A stretch of DNA of 30,481 nucleotides from CAZFVY01 sp964522665 (GCA_964522665.1 CAZFVY010000090.1:1-30481); one strand, 5' to 3'. Positions 1-8,597 are shown, numbered from the stretch's first letter. Notes: generated by a model from the sequence alone, not told the origin. Made by a program: numbers and translations.

Positions 1-615
1 CCAGCCCAGGCCGGTTCCGATCGCCTGAAGAATTTGCGGCGCCGCCTCGTCCAGCGTGATGGCCGCCGCGAGGACGCTCGTCATCTTCGCCTGGGTCGCC
101 GCGCGCTGTTCCGCTCGCTTGCTCTCGGTGATGTCCCGCGCCACCGCGAGGAATCCGACGATCTCGCCGCGGGTGTCCCGAACGCTGGTAATGACGAGAT
201 TGACCTGCAGGCGTCCGCCATCCTTGCGCACGTAGGTCCATTCTCGCTCGTGAACGCCCCCGCGCCGGGCCTCTTCCAACAGAGTGTTGAGTCCGGTCAC
301 GCGGGTCGCGAACTGGCCGGTTAATTCCCGGCCGTAGGCCTCGATCTCCGACGGCAGGTGGAGAATAAGCGGCGAGTTCTTGCCGATCATCTCGCGCGCG
401 GCATAGCCCAGCATCCGTTGCGCGCCCAAATTAAAGAGCGTAATCAGCCCGGTCGGATCGGTGGCGAGCACCGAGAACTCGGTCGCCGCGTCCAGCACCG
501 CCTCCAGTTGAAGGCCGCCCGCGGTCAGCGCCGCGCGTTCCTCCGGACTGCCCGGCGACGACGAGGATTCGCGCGGCGGTTGATCGGAGCTTTCGGGCGG
601 TTCCAGATGGCTCAT
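1..615 (-). CDS. PAS-domain sensor protein, 3' part missing (probable histidine kinase)
   Basis: The frame starts with ATG at 615 and stays open for 205 codons to the window edge, so the C-terminal part is missing. Residues 1-30 are Ser/Pro/Glu-rich linker. Residues about 38-165 form a PAS/PAC domain: ATDPTGLITLFN, then RMLGYAAREMIGKN, then the PAC end VRKDGGRLQVNL and GFLAVARDITESKRAEQ. Residues from about 180 (AAPQILQAIGTGLGW) look like the start of a GAF domain. Proteins of this build usually continue into a histidine kinase or cyclase, but no such domain is visible here. No signal peptide or membrane segment is seen, so the sensor part is probably cytoplasmic. It begins 30 bp after the stop of the YtkA-like gene and is probably co-transcribed with it. 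PAS identity is firm; the output domain is inferred. Confidence 0.85.
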   Translation of the reverse strand, partial: MSHLEPPESSDQPPRESSSSPGSPEERAALTAGGLQLEAVLDAATEFSVLATDPTGLITLFNLGAQRMLGYAAREMIGKNSPLILHLPSEIEAYGRELTGQFATRVTGLNTLLEEARRGGVHEREWTYVRKDGGRLQVNLVITSVRDTRGEIVGFLAVARDITESKRAEQRAATQAKMTSVLAAAITLDEAAPQILQAIGTGLGW

Positions 616-645
616 GACCTTGATAGCGTCGGCGCTGGTCCGCGT

Positions 646-2160
646 CTAAGGTTCAACGTTCGCGTCGAACACGCCGGTGAGCACCTTGCCGGCGCTCTTG
701 ACCTGGACCCAGAGGCGATATTTGCCCGGCCGCGGAAACTCGTACGGGAATGAGACGGACGTCTCCCCGGCCGCCCCGTGACCCTGATGGTGCGCATGGG
801 GATCCTGGCTGCTCTTCACGCCGGCGGCGGAGCTGGGGTTGGCGTCCGGGCGATCAGTGAAAAACTGTTGGGCCGCCATCGAGATCGTCCCCACGGGGTG
901 CAGATGAGCGAAGACCGAGCCATCGTCGCGGCGAACGGCGGCGTGCCCGAGCATCCCCATGTACGGCTCCAGCGGCGCAAGGCGCCCGTCCGGGGTCCGC
1001 AGTTCGAACCGCAGCGGCGCGGCCTGGTTGGCCCGCACGGAACCTTCCTTGCGCCAGGCAAGGGTATAACCATCGGCGGTGACGCTCGTTTCGGCGGAGC
1101 CGTTGGCCCCGGCTTGAGGGAGGCCGGCAAACCAGGAATCATCCGGGTCGGACTCAAGGGCGAGGACGCCGGTCGTTGGAGTCGGGGATGTTGGCGGGTC
1201 GGCGATTTGCGCCTCCGCGGTCAGGGTCTGCGCCAAGCCGTTTTCGTGCGCGACGTCGGCGTAGATTTGGTACCTGCCGGCGGGCAGGGGCGGCAGGTTC
1301 ACCTCGAATTCGCGGTCGGACCGGCGCACCGGATGGAGGTGGGCCAGCGCGTCGAACCCTGGTTCACGCAGCAGGAACAGATGCATCATCTTGCCGTGAT
1401 CTGGAATCAACGGCGTCCAGGCCTGGCGGAGCGAGCGCGCGGTCCCGATTTCCAAGCGCAGAATATTCTGCCCACCTTCCCACCGCGCCGTCGCCGCCAC
1501 CGGCTCGGCCTGATAGAGAGTGTTGTTGCGGTAGTCCGCGTCGTCGTGGTCCCACCAACGTTTGCCGCCGGCGAGCAACGTCGAGAAAAACAGCGCCCCG
1601 ACGATCATCGCGACGCGGGATTGCCAGCGTCGTTTCGAAGGAATCGCGGCGCCCGGTTCAACCGTGCTCTCCCCGAAGGCCGCCCCGACCAAACGCACCG
1701 CGGTTGTGAACAGAAAGAGTCCGAGCGTGGCTAACAGGATTCCCATGCCGGGCGACATCGAGCGCCGGGAGGTAGCCAGCGAATTAACGGGGACTACCAG
1801 CGTGCCGACGCCGGCGGCGCCCTCGATGGTGATATCGACGCTATAAGCGCCGGACCGCATCAACCAGAGTGTCGTCTCGTACAGATTCGTTTCGCCGCGG
1901 ACTTGTTTTGCCACGTCCGGCGGCGGCGCGCCCTGGCGTCCCGCGTTCCAAAAGACCGGCAGCGCCGTCACGCGTTGCACCCCTTCACCTTCGACCCGCA
2001 CGCTGATTTCCGCCAGACCCGGCACGACGCCCGGGGGCCGAATCACCACTCGGGCCGGATACGGGCCGGCCTTGCCCTCAAAGAATACATTCGGGCTGCC
2101 GATGTGGCCCCAGGCCATGAGCGGCAACAAAAGAATCCCGAAGGCGACGAGGCGTCTCAT
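646..2160 (-). CDS. Histidine-rich YtkA/FixH-like periplasmic protein with two HLHP domains
   Basis: The frame extends upstream to 2292, but ATG at 2160 gives a signal peptide (MRRLVAFGILLLPLMAWG) and overlaps the stop of the upstream gene in an ATGA junction, so I use 2160 (504 aa). Residues about 20-130 form a beta-rich, YtkA/FixH-like domain (GKAGPYPARVVIRPPGVVPG). Two hydrophobic segments follow, at about 138-160 and 180-200. The rest is extracytoplasmic, with two related modules that each carry an HLHP motif (FDALAHLHPV and GSVFAHLHPVG). The first also has DHGKMMHLFLL. A His-rich stretch (DPHAHHQGHG) lies near the C-terminus. Clustered His and Met residues suggest metal binding, copper being the obvious candidate, but that is inference. 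No characterised homologue is recognised. Confidence 0.75.
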   Translation of the reverse strand: MRRLVAFGILLLPLMAWGHIGSPNVFFEGKAGPYPARVVIRPPGVVPGLAEISVRVEGEGVQRVTALPVFWNAGRQGAPPPDVAKQVRGETNLYETTLWLMRSGAYSVDITIEGAAGVGTLVVPVNSLATSRRSMSPGMGILLATLGLFLFTTAVRLVGAAFGESTVEPGAAIPSKRRWQSRVAMIVGALFFSTLLAGGKRWWDHDDADYRNNTLYQAEPVAATARWEGGQNILRLEIGTARSLRQAWTPLIPDHGKMMHLFLLREPGFDALAHLHPVRRSDREFEVNLPPLPAGRYQIYADVAHENGLAQTLTAEAQIADPPTSPTPTTGVLALESDPDDSWFAGLPQAGANGSAETSVTADGYTLAWRKEGSVRANQAAPLRFELRTPDGRLAPLEPYMGMLGHAAVRRDDGSVFAHLHPVGTISMAAQQFFTDRPDANPSSAAGVKSSQDPHAHHQGHGAAGETSVSFPYEFPRPGKYRLWVQVKSAGKVLTGVFDANVEP

Positions 2161-3374
2161 CGCTTTAGCCGGAGCAGCCAAGAACCGAGCGCCAGGCCCC
2201 GGCCCGCCGAAACGCACCCCAGCGCCCAGGCGATCGCCAGCCCCCGGAAGGTTAACGGATTCCGGTCCAAATCCCAAAAGCTGGTCATCCAATCACCGCG
2301 GCGGACGTAGTACGGCCAATGCTCATGCGAGCCGAAGACCCAACTGGCGCCGCCCGGCCCGACCAGGAAGCGCGAGACGGGCCACTGAACGGCCAGGAAA
2401 AGCGTCAGGAAAGCCGTCGCGATCAAGAACGTCAGCGCCCAGGCCCGCCAGAATTCGCGCCCGAAAAACTTTACCGGTCCGGGATTCTCGGCCAAGGGCA
2501 GGATTCGCTGCGCCAGCAGATCGATCGCGAACGCGGGGACGATGAGGAGCAGCGGAAACGCCGGCGGAGCCATGTGAGTAATCGGATTGTAGATCGGCGC
2601 CAGCTTCGCTTGGGAGTGAAACAAGGGCAGCAGCCAGACCAGCGCCAGCATGATCGTCGCGTACACCGCCGCCGCCGTCGTCGCCGGCCAGGGACGCCGC
2701 GCGGACCGCGCGGTCAACGCCAGATAAAAGGGGAACGTCGCGCAACCCAATTGATAGAAGAGCGCGGCATGTTGAAGGTTCGGCCAACTGTATTCCGTCA
2801 GGAACGTGGCGAGCAGCGTCAGCATGATCCCGGTCGTGACCACGCAGAGCAAAGCCGTGAGTCTTTGGCCGCGGCCAGCCCGACGGTTTTGCCAGCCATG
2901 CAGGAAAAGGAGGACCCCGAAGCCGACGGCGAACATTCCCACGCCCAGGAGGGAGTGTGGCGGGCTGACGATTTTTACATCCAGCCCGTAGGTATTGTGC
3001 CACCAATCGTCGAATGGCGCCGACGTGACCATCGCCACCGCGCCCCAAACCGTCACCCACGCGCCGATCGGCGCGCGCAGGCCCCAGATCTGGACCGCTG
3101 GCGCGCGTTGGCCTCCCGGATTGTTGATCATCGCTTCGAGCCACAGCCAGCCAAACACGAGCGCCGGCAGAATCCCGCCGAGTTGGATGAGGATGTGCGC
3201 CGGCGTCCAAAACGTGTCCCGTCCGATGCTGATGTGCCAGGAAATGTCCCAAAGCAGGCCGATCGGCAGGCAGCCGACGCCGATCACGATGATCCAGCAA
3301 TACCACGGCGGGATTTTCGTGTTCACGATCGGCGCGGCCTTGGGCGCGTCCTGGCTGATTTCCGAGGTTTGCAT
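2157..3374 (-). CDS. Polytopic membrane protein with conserved-looking histidines, unknown function
   Basis: 405 aa, hydrophobic through most of its length, with roughly nine or ten membrane segments by eye beginning at residue 23 (PPWYCWIIVIGVGCLPIGLL). Several histidines sit at membrane edges in short motifs: WDISWH, TPAH, WWHNTYG and SPPHS. A protein with such His pairs could bind haem or copper, but I recognise no family. ATG at 3374 follows a short cytoplasmic leader of 22 residues. Its stop overlaps the start of the histidine-rich periplasmic gene by 4 bp, so the two are probably translationally coupled and may work together in the envelope. Upstream is a 251-bp gap shared with the divergent rpsP operon, which should hold promoters for both directions. 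Confidence 0.75.
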   Translation of the reverse strand: MQTSEISQDAPKAAPIVNTKIPPWYCWIIVIGVGCLPIGLLWDISWHISIGRDTFWTPAHILIQLGGILPALVFGWLWLEAMINNPGGQRAPAVQIWGLRAPIGAWVTVWGAVAMVTSAPFDDWWHNTYGLDVKIVSPPHSLLGVGMFAVGFGVLLFLHGWQNRRAGRGQRLTALLCVVTTGIMLTLLATFLTEYSWPNLQHAALFYQLGCATFPFYLALTARSARRPWPATTAAAVYATIMLALVWLLPLFHSQAKLAPIYNPITHMAPPAFPLLLIVPAFAIDLLAQRILPLAENPGPVKFFGREFWRAWALTFLIATAFLTLFLAVQWPVSRFLVGPGGASWVFGSHEHWPYYVRRGDWMTSFWDLDRNPLTFRGLAIAWALGCVSAGRGLALGSWLLRLKR

Positions 3375-3625
3375 CCGGGGCCGAGCATAGCAGAATCACG
3401 GCGCGAAGCAATCGGATCGATGCAAGAACTGCGTGGTCGTCGGGGCGGGTCCTCGCGCCACCGCCGTCCGCGGTCTCCAAATTTCGTAAAATTCTAGCTT
3501 GCCAATGGGCGGCGTGGCCGGTAGCCTGCTCGTTCTTTTGGAAGTACCGCGCGGTCTTTGCCGGTAGTTCATTGACGGTCAAACCGCGCCCGAGCGCGGC
3601 GCGATCAAAACGAAAATACTTATTT

Positions 3626-3895
3626 ATGGCAGTAAGAATTCGCATGAAGCGGGTCGGGGCGAAAAACGCTCCCGTTTACCGCGTTGTGGTGGCTGACGGC
3701 CGCAGTCCGCGCGATGGCAAGTTCATCGAGGAAATCGGCACCTATCAGCCGCAGAAGAAAGGCGACAATTTTACGCTCGACCTCGAGCGCGTGAAATACT
3801 GGCTGGGCAAAGGCGCCCAACCGAGCGATACCGTCGCGAGTTTTATCCGTAAGCTGAACCGAACCGCGCCGGCGGCGGCGCCCGCCGCGGTCTAA
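3626..3895 (+). CDS. rpsP: 30S ribosomal protein S16
   Basis: 89 aa. MAVRIRMKRVGAKNAPVYRV is the typical S16 start, followed by VVADGRSPRDGKFIEEIGTY and the conserved WLGKGAQPSDTV. S16 is an assembly protein of the small subunit. The frame is open upstream to 3572, but only ATG 3626 matches the family N-terminus; the upstream bases (aaaacgaaaatacttattt) are A/T-rich and lack a clear Shine-Dalgarno. The C-terminus carries a short Ala/Pro tail (TAPAAAPAAV). It opens the operon rpsP-khpA-trmD-rplS; the 251-bp upstream leader is long enough for a regulatory leader, though no known element is recognised in it. Confidence 0.97.
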   Translation: MAVRIRMKRVGAKNAPVYRVVVADGRSPRDGKFIEEIGTYQPQKKGDNFTLDLERVKYWLGKGAQPSDTVASFIRKLNRTAPAAAPAAV

Positions 3896-3910
3896 TCATC
3901 GGGCTGGTTG

Positions 3911-4156
3911 ATGCAAGCCTTCCTCGAATACGTGGTAAAAGGTTTGGTGGACCGGCCGGACGCGGTGCAGATCAGCCCGGTCGAGCGCGAAGGGACGACG
4001 ATTTATGAGTTGCGCCTGCACCCGACGGACGTCGGCAAGATCATCGGCCGGCAGGGCGCGACGATTCACGCCATCCGGTCTTTGTTGCTGGTCGGCGCGG
4101 CGAAGTCGGGCAAACGGTGCACGGTGGAAATCGTCGAGGAACGCGCGGCGGATTGA
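3911..4156 (+). CDS. khpA: KH-domain RNA-binding protein KhpA
   Basis: 81 aa, the usual KhpA length. One KH domain fills the protein, with its GxxG loop visible as VGKIIGRQGATIHAIRSLL. N-terminal FLEYVVKGLVDRPDAVQI is typical of the family. KhpA binds RNA and in other bacteria pairs with KhpB to affect cell elongation and RNA stability. A TTG three bases upstream (3908) could also start translation; ATG 3911 is preferred. It lies 15 bp after rpsP and 64 bp before trmD. In many bacteria rimM sits between khpA (or rpsP) and trmD, but there is no room for it here. Confidence 0.93.
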   Translation: MQAFLEYVVKGLVDRPDAVQISPVEREGTTIYELRLHPTDVGKIIGRQGATIHAIRSLLLVGAAKSGKRCTVEIVEERAAD

Positions 4157-4220
4157 GGCGTTCGGCGCGGCTGGCAGTGAACGATTGCGGGCCGAGCGGA
4201 GGCCCGCTCACCCTGCGGCG

Positions 4221-4931
4221 ATGAAGATCGACGTTTTGACTTTGTTTCCGGCGATGTTCGCCGGACCGCTTGATGAAAGCATCATTCAGCGGGCGCGCGA
4301 AACCGGTCTGCTGGAGCTGGGCATCCACAATCTGCGGGACTACACGCACGACCGGCATAAAACCGTGGATGACCGCCCGTTCGGGGGCGGTCCGGGAATG
4401 CTGCTCAAGCCCGAGCCGCTGTTTGAGGCCGTGGCGGCTTTGGCGCGGCCGGAAACGCGCGTGATTCTGCTCTCGCCGGCGGGACGCAAATTCGATCAGG
4501 CGATCGCGCGCGAGTTGTCCGCCGAGCGGCATCTGCTGCTGATTTGCGGCAGTTACGAAGGCTTTGACGAACGGGTGCGCGAGCATCTGGCCGATGACGA
4601 GTTGTCCATCGGTGATTACGTGCTGACGAATGGCGCGCTGCCGGCGATGGTCATCGTTGACGCGACGGTCCGGCTGCTGCCGGGGGCGCTGGGTGATGAC
4701 GAGAGCGCGCGCGAAGAGTCGTTCAGCCGCGGATTGCTGGAATATCCGCAGTACACGCGGCCGGCCGATTTTCACGGGATGAAGGTCCCGGACGTGTTGT
4801 TGTCCGGCCACCACGCGGGAATCGCCCGCTGGCGAAGTGAACAGGCGAAATTGCGCACGGCGCAACGCCGGCCCGACCTGTTGAAAGATCAGGCCGGGAC
4901 GGACGCGGAAAAGAAAGCAGAGATTTTATGA
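4221..4931 (+). CDS. trmD: tRNA (guanine-37-N1)-methyltransferase
   Basis: 236 aa. TrmD uses S-adenosylmethionine to methylate G37 next to the anticodon and so prevents +1 frameshifts. The start MKIDVLTLFPAMF is the family N-terminus, although the frame is open further upstream. Diagnostic motifs of the trefoil-knot SPOUT fold are all present: RPFGGGPGMLLKPEPL, LICGSYEGFDERV and SIGDYVLTNGALPAMV, then EYPQYTRP and VPDVLLSGHHAGIARWR. Length is normal to slightly short. Its stop overlaps the rplS start (ATGA at 4928-4931), which points to translational coupling. Confidence 0.97.
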   Translation: MKIDVLTLFPAMFAGPLDESIIQRARETGLLELGIHNLRDYTHDRHKTVDDRPFGGGPGMLLKPEPLFEAVAALARPETRVILLSPAGRKFDQAIARELSAERHLLLICGSYEGFDERVREHLADDELSIGDYVLTNGALPAMVIVDATVRLLPGALGDDESAREESFSRGLLEYPQYTRPADFHGMKVPDVLLSGHHAGIARWRSEQAKLRTAQRRPDLLKDQAGTDAEKKAEIL

Positions 4932-5359
4932 GCCAAGCCATATTTGATAAAATTGAATCGGAACAGTACCGCAAGGAACCCCTGAAATTCGCGGTCGGTG
5001 ACACGGTGCGGGTGCATACGAAGGTCGTCGAAGGCGACAAGGAACGAATTCAAGTTTTTGCCGGCGTCGTCATCGGACGGCGCGGCCACGGTCTCAATTC
5101 CACGTTTACCGTCCGCCGCATCAGCTACGGCGAGGGCGTCGAACGCGTGTTTCCGGAACATTCCCCGCGCGTGGACAAGATCGAGGTCGAGCGTCGCGGG
5201 TCCGTCCGGCGCGCCAAGCTGACCTACCTGCGCAAGCGCGTCGGCAAGGGCGCGGTCACCGTGAAGGAAAAGGAAATCCACGCCGCGCCGGGCAAGGCCT
5301 CCGCGGTCGCGGCCGCGAAAGCATCGGCCAAGGCGGCCGCCAAAGCCGCGGCGAAATAA
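4928..5359 (+). CDS. rplS: 50S ribosomal protein L19
   Basis: 143 aa. Family motifs are clear: FAVGDTVRVHTKVVEGDKER, then FAGVVIGRRGHGLNSTFTVR and GVERVFPEHSPRVDKIEV, followed by the basic VRRAKLTYLRKRVGK. L19 sits at the subunit interface of the large ribosomal subunit. The usual length is about 115 aa; the extra part here is a C-terminal Ala/Lys-rich tail (ASAKAAAKAAAK), probably a disordered RNA-binding extension. It is the last gene of the operon and overlaps trmD by 4 bp. The 213 bp to the convergent gene at 5573 hold no convincing terminator. Confidence 0.97.
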   Translation: MSQAIFDKIESEQYRKEPLKFAVGDTVRVHTKVVEGDKERIQVFAGVVIGRRGHGLNSTFTVRRISYGEGVERVFPEHSPRVDKIEVERRGSVRRAKLTYLRKRVGKGAVTVKEKEIHAAPGKASAVAAAKASAKAAAKAAAK

Positions 5360-5572
5360 TTCCCACTGACAGCTCGGGCGGGCGTTCGCGCTGGCCCTCG
5401 GACCGTCGGGATATTCATTCTCGCGCAACCTGCCAAGCCGGCGGTCACGCCTTCGGCTGGACCGCGGCTGACTCGGTGTTAGCGATGGTCGCGACGTGCG
5501 TCCCGTCGCGCGTGGCGTTCCCTGTCGGGTTGATGTTAAGTTGAACGGCGGCGTCCGACCCGGGTTGAACGA

Positions 5573-6301
5573 TCAGTTCGACCGCAGCGTGCGGGTGAAG
5601 TCAACGAGGTCGAAAAAGCGCTTGTTCCCGGTGCGGATGCGGGTCGCCAGCGTTTTGCTGATCGCGAACAGGAACGGCGCCGCGATCTCGGGCGCCTCGT
5701 TCGTAATGCGGTGGAACGCCTCGACCGAGATTCGCAACAACAGCGTGTCCACGTTGGCCACGACGTCCGCGGAGCGCGGTCCGTGATCGAACAGGGACAT
5801 TTCACCGAAAAAATCACCCGTCGCCAGGGTCGCGATGATCGATTCCTTGCCGCGAACCTTCACCCGGACCCGCACTTCCCCTTGCAGCACCAGGAACATC
5901 GCGTCGCCGGGGCTGCCCTGCTTCACGATCTCCGATAATTGCGGCGCGGTCACTTCTTCGAAGTAGCCGATGAATTCCTCAAGTTGCGCGTCGCTCATCC
6001 CGGCGAAGATCTTCACCCGCCGCAGCATTCCCGGCTTGAGCTTTCCGGCCGCGAGGGGGGAAGCGCTCACCGCGTGCGCCACGGGCGCGTCATCGCTTCC
6101 CCGGGCGCGGAAAAGCGTTTCCAACTCGGGTAATTTGACCGCTTTTTGCCAGCGGTCGTTCGGCGCCGCGTGAATCCAGGTGTCTTCCGTCACGCGTTCC
6201 TCTTTGACCCAGCCGACGAGAGTCGGCAGATCAACCGGCCCGTAAACGACGTTGTCCACCGCCCAAATCTTAAAGTTGGTTGATTGCTTGCTGGTTGCCA
6301 T
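5573..6301 (-). CDS. GYF_2 and cyclic-nucleotide-binding domain protein
   Basis: 242 aa. Residues about 10-60 match the GYF_2 (DUF4339) pattern: KIWAVDNVVYGPVDLPTLVGWV followed by WIHAAPNDRWQKAVKLPEL. Residues about 95-220 are a cNMP-binding domain with the phosphate-binding cassette FFGEMSLFDHGPRSADV, in which the Glu and Arg that contact the ribose-phosphate are kept. No DNA-binding helix-turn-helix or enzyme domain follows, so it is not a CRP-type regulator; it is more likely an adaptor that senses cAMP or cGMP and binds another protein. It lies 49 bp after argS on the same strand and may be read through from it. The ligand and partner are unknown. Confidence 0.85.
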   Translation of the reverse strand: MATSKQSTNFKIWAVDNVVYGPVDLPTLVGWVKEERVTEDTWIHAAPNDRWQKAVKLPELETLFRARGSDDAPVAHAVSASPLAAGKLKPGMLRRVKIFAGMSDAQLEEFIGYFEEVTAPQLSEIVKQGSPGDAMFLVLQGEVRVRVKVRGKESIIATLATGDFFGEMSLFDHGPRSADVVANVDTLLLRISVEAFHRITNEAPEIAAPFLFAISKTLATRIRTGNKRFFDLVDFTRTLRSN

Positions 6302-6350
6302 AGCCCCGATTATTAAGTGAGGCCCGTTTTGGCATAAAGGAAAAAAGGGC

Positions 6351-8066
6351 CTACATCTCCTCCGTTGTCTCGATGCCGAGCGCTTGCAGACCTTCCTTCA
6401 TGACCCGGCCGGTCAGCGCGCACAGGGCAAGGCGCGAGGCGCGCGCGGGTTCCTCGGCTTTGAGGACCGGGCACGCCTCGTAAAAGCGGGCGAACGCGCC
6501 CGCCAGCTCGTATAGGTAGTTGCAGAGATAATTCGGCCGGCATTCCTCAGCCACAGCGGCGAGCGTCAGGCCGAAATTCAGCAGCTGCTTGGCCAGCGCG
6601 AGTTCCTCGGGCGCGGTCAGCGTGAACGCCGCGGCCGCCGGCGCCGGCGCCTGCGACTTGCGAAAGATGCTGCAAATCCGCGTGTAGGCGTACTGGAGAT
6701 AGGGCGCGGTGGCGCCATTGAGCGCCAGCATCTTGTCCCAACTGAAAACGTAGTCGCTCTGCCGATTGGGCAGGAGGTCCGAGAACTTGACCGCGCCGAG
6801 CCCGACGACCCGCGCGATCTCCCGCCGGCGCGCCGGATCGAGGTCCGGATTCTTCTCGGTCACCGTCGCGAAGGCGCGTTCCTCCGCTTCGTTAAGCAAG
6901 TCGGTCAGCTTGATCGTGTCGCCCGAGCGCGTCTTCAGCGGAGCGCCGTTCTCGCCGAGGATCGAGCCGAACCAGACATGCGCGAGCCGGGTCTTCGCCC
7001 CGGGCCGCCAGCGGTGGAAAATCTCAAAGAGCTGCTTGAAGTGCAGTTGTTGCCGCGCGTCGGTCACATAGATGATCTCGTGCGGCTGCCAGGTCTCGAG
7101 CCGGTGCGCCAGCGTCGCGAGGTCGGTCGTCGTGTAGTTGGCCGCGCCGTCGCTCTTTTGAATCAACGCCGGATGCGCCTTCAGGTCGGGGACGTCGTCA
7201 AAGAAAACCACCTGGGCGCCCTCGCTTTCCCGCGCGACGCCAGACGCGATCAACTCCCGCACGATCCCTTTGAGGCGCGGGTTGTAAAAACTCTCGCCGA
7301 GCGTGTAGTCGAAACTGACGCCCAGCCGCTCGTAGATGGCGTCGAATTCCTTGCGCGATTGGGCGACCATCTCGCGCCAGAGCGCGAGGTTTTCCGGGTC
7401 GCCATTCTGCAGCTTGACCAACTCCTGGCGCGCCGCCTCCAGGATCGCCGGATCGCGGTTCGACGCTTCCTCGACCGCCCGATAGAGGCGTTCCATCTCG
7501 GCCAGCGGATTGGCCAGCAGATTCTCGCGGTTCAACTGTTCTTTCCAGCCGACGATCAGTTTGCCGAATTGCGTGCCCCAATCGCCGATGTGATTGTCCG
7601 TGATGACCCGGTGCCCGAGCAGGCGCAACACGCGCGCCAGGCAGGCGCCGAGAATGGTCGAGCGGATATGCCCCACGTGCATGCGCTTGGCGACGTTCGG
7701 CGAACTGAAATCAATGACGATCGTGCGCGGTTCGGCGGCCGGCCGAAAAAAGAGATGCTCCCCGCGGGCGGCCGCGGCGAGCGTGTCCGCCAGCGCGGCG
7801 GGCTTGAGGCGAAAGTTGAGGAACCCAGGGCCGGCGATCTCGACCGGGGCGCACCACTCGTCCACCCGCAGGCGGGCGACGACGTCGGCGGCGAACTGGC
7901 GGGGATTGAGCTTTCGTTCCTTCGCCAGCGCCATGAGGGCGTTGGTCTGGTAATCGCCGAACTTCGGGTCGGGGCAGGGGCGCACGAGCAGCGCCGCGCC
8001 GGCGGCGTCGGGGAGCAGCGCGGCGACGGCTTCCCGCAAGCGTTCTTCTAGCAAATAGTGGAGCAC
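6351..8066 (-). CDS. argS: Arginyl-tRNA synthetase
   Basis: 571 aa, normal length. ArgRS charges tRNA-Arg with arginine in the cytoplasm. The N-terminal Add1-type domain (FGDYQTNALMALAKE) comes first, then the class I catalytic core with the HIGH-type motif KRMHVGHIRSTILG and DNHIGDWGTQFGKLI. The KMSKS site is divergent (GAPLKTRSGDTIKL), as in most bacterial ArgRS. The DALR anticodon-binding domain ends in LCALTGRVMKEGLQALGIE. Translation appears to start at GTG 8066, as there is no in-frame ATG before conserved sequence; no clear Shine-Dalgarno is seen. It lies 63 bp after the EIIA-like gene on the same strand. Confidence 0.97.
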   Translation of the reverse strand: MLHYLLEERLREAVAALLPDAAGAALLVRPCPDPKFGDYQTNALMALAKERKLNPRQFAADVVARLRVDEWCAPVEIAGPGFLNFRLKPAALADTLAAAARGEHLFFRPAAEPRTIVIDFSSPNVAKRMHVGHIRSTILGACLARVLRLLGHRVITDNHIGDWGTQFGKLIVGWKEQLNRENLLANPLAEMERLYRAVEEASNRDPAILEAARQELVKLQNGDPENLALWREMVAQSRKEFDAIYERLGVSFDYTLGESFYNPRLKGIVRELIASGVARESEGAQVVFFDDVPDLKAHPALIQKSDGAANYTTTDLATLAHRLETWQPHEIIYVTDARQQLHFKQLFEIFHRWRPGAKTRLAHVWFGSILGENGAPLKTRSGDTIKLTDLLNEAEERAFATVTEKNPDLDPARRREIARVVGLGAVKFSDLLPNRQSDYVFSWDKMLALNGATAPYLQYAYTRICSIFRKSQAPAPAAAAFTLTAPEELALAKQLLNFGLTLAAVAEECRPNYLCNYLYELAGAFARFYEACPVLKAEEPARASRLALCALTGRVMKEGLQALGIETTEEM

Positions 8067-8129
8067 AGAAAATGGGGCGGCGCAGGCCGGCGGCGGCTGG
8101 ACGGGGCCGGGAATCCGGCGAAGCAGCGG

Positions 8130-8597
8130 CTACTTTTTGGCGCCGTGCCCGGCGATGATCGAGAACATGGCTTCGGTATCCGGCGCCTGCTCGAGGGCCT
8201 GGCGAAATTCTTTATTGTGCAGCAATTTCGCGATGTTCGCCAGCGTGTGCAGATGTTTCTGAAATTGGCCCTGCGGCACCAGGAACAACATGACGAGATT
8301 CACCGGCTGGTTGTCCAGCGCGTCGAAATTGACCCCCTTCTTGGAACGACCGAAGGCCCCGACGACCTCGCTGATCAGGTCGGTGGACGCATGGGGAATG
8401 CCGATGCCGAAGCCAATCCCGGTGCTCATCGACGTTTCCCGCTTTTTGACGACCGCGGCGATCTGATCGCGGTGCTCGGGCCGAATCTGCCCGCAGGTCA
8501 CCAGGAGGTTGATCAGTTCGTCGATGCTTTCCCAGCGGTTGGACGCCTGCAAATCGGGAATGATCTGCTCTTTGCGGAGAATATCAGCCAATGTCAT
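8130..8597 (-). CDS. PTS EIIA-type (PtsN/fructose-type) protein
   Basis: 155 aa, a single EIIA type-2 domain. The phosphorylatable histidine lies in GIGFGIGIPHAS (about residue 69), and a second conserved His in QKHLHTLANIAKLL. In PTS systems such domains take phosphate from HPr; free-standing copies like PtsN have regulatory roles rather than sugar transport. No EIIB, EIIC or HPr gene is in the window, which favours a regulatory role, but that is inference. The ATG at 8597 gives MTLADILRKEQIIPDL, a good family start. It is the first gene of a same-strand run with argS and the GYF_2-cNMP gene. Confidence 0.9.
   Translation of the reverse strand: MTLADILRKEQIIPDLQASNRWESIDELINLLVTCGQIRPEHRDQIAAVVKKRETSMSTGIGFGIGIPHASTDLISEVVGAFGRSKKGVNFDALDNQPVNLVMLFLVPQGQFQKHLHTLANIAKLLHNKEFRQALEQAPDTEAMFSIIAGHGAKK

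Noticed and set aside
2319..3497. 392-codon plus-strand and 440-codon minus-strand frames over the polytopic membrane gene
   Set aside because: Both have low-complexity Arg/Asp-rich composition; the membrane-protein frame fits the operon junction.
3499..3527. Possible rpsP promoter (ttgcca, 17 bp, tagcct)
   Set aside because: The -10 box is poor, and the leader to the start codon would be long; not strong enough to annotate.
5360..5572. Terminator between the convergent rplS and cNMP genes
   Set aside because: Only a bulged stem (agccg...cggct near 5435-5457) without a T-tract is visible.
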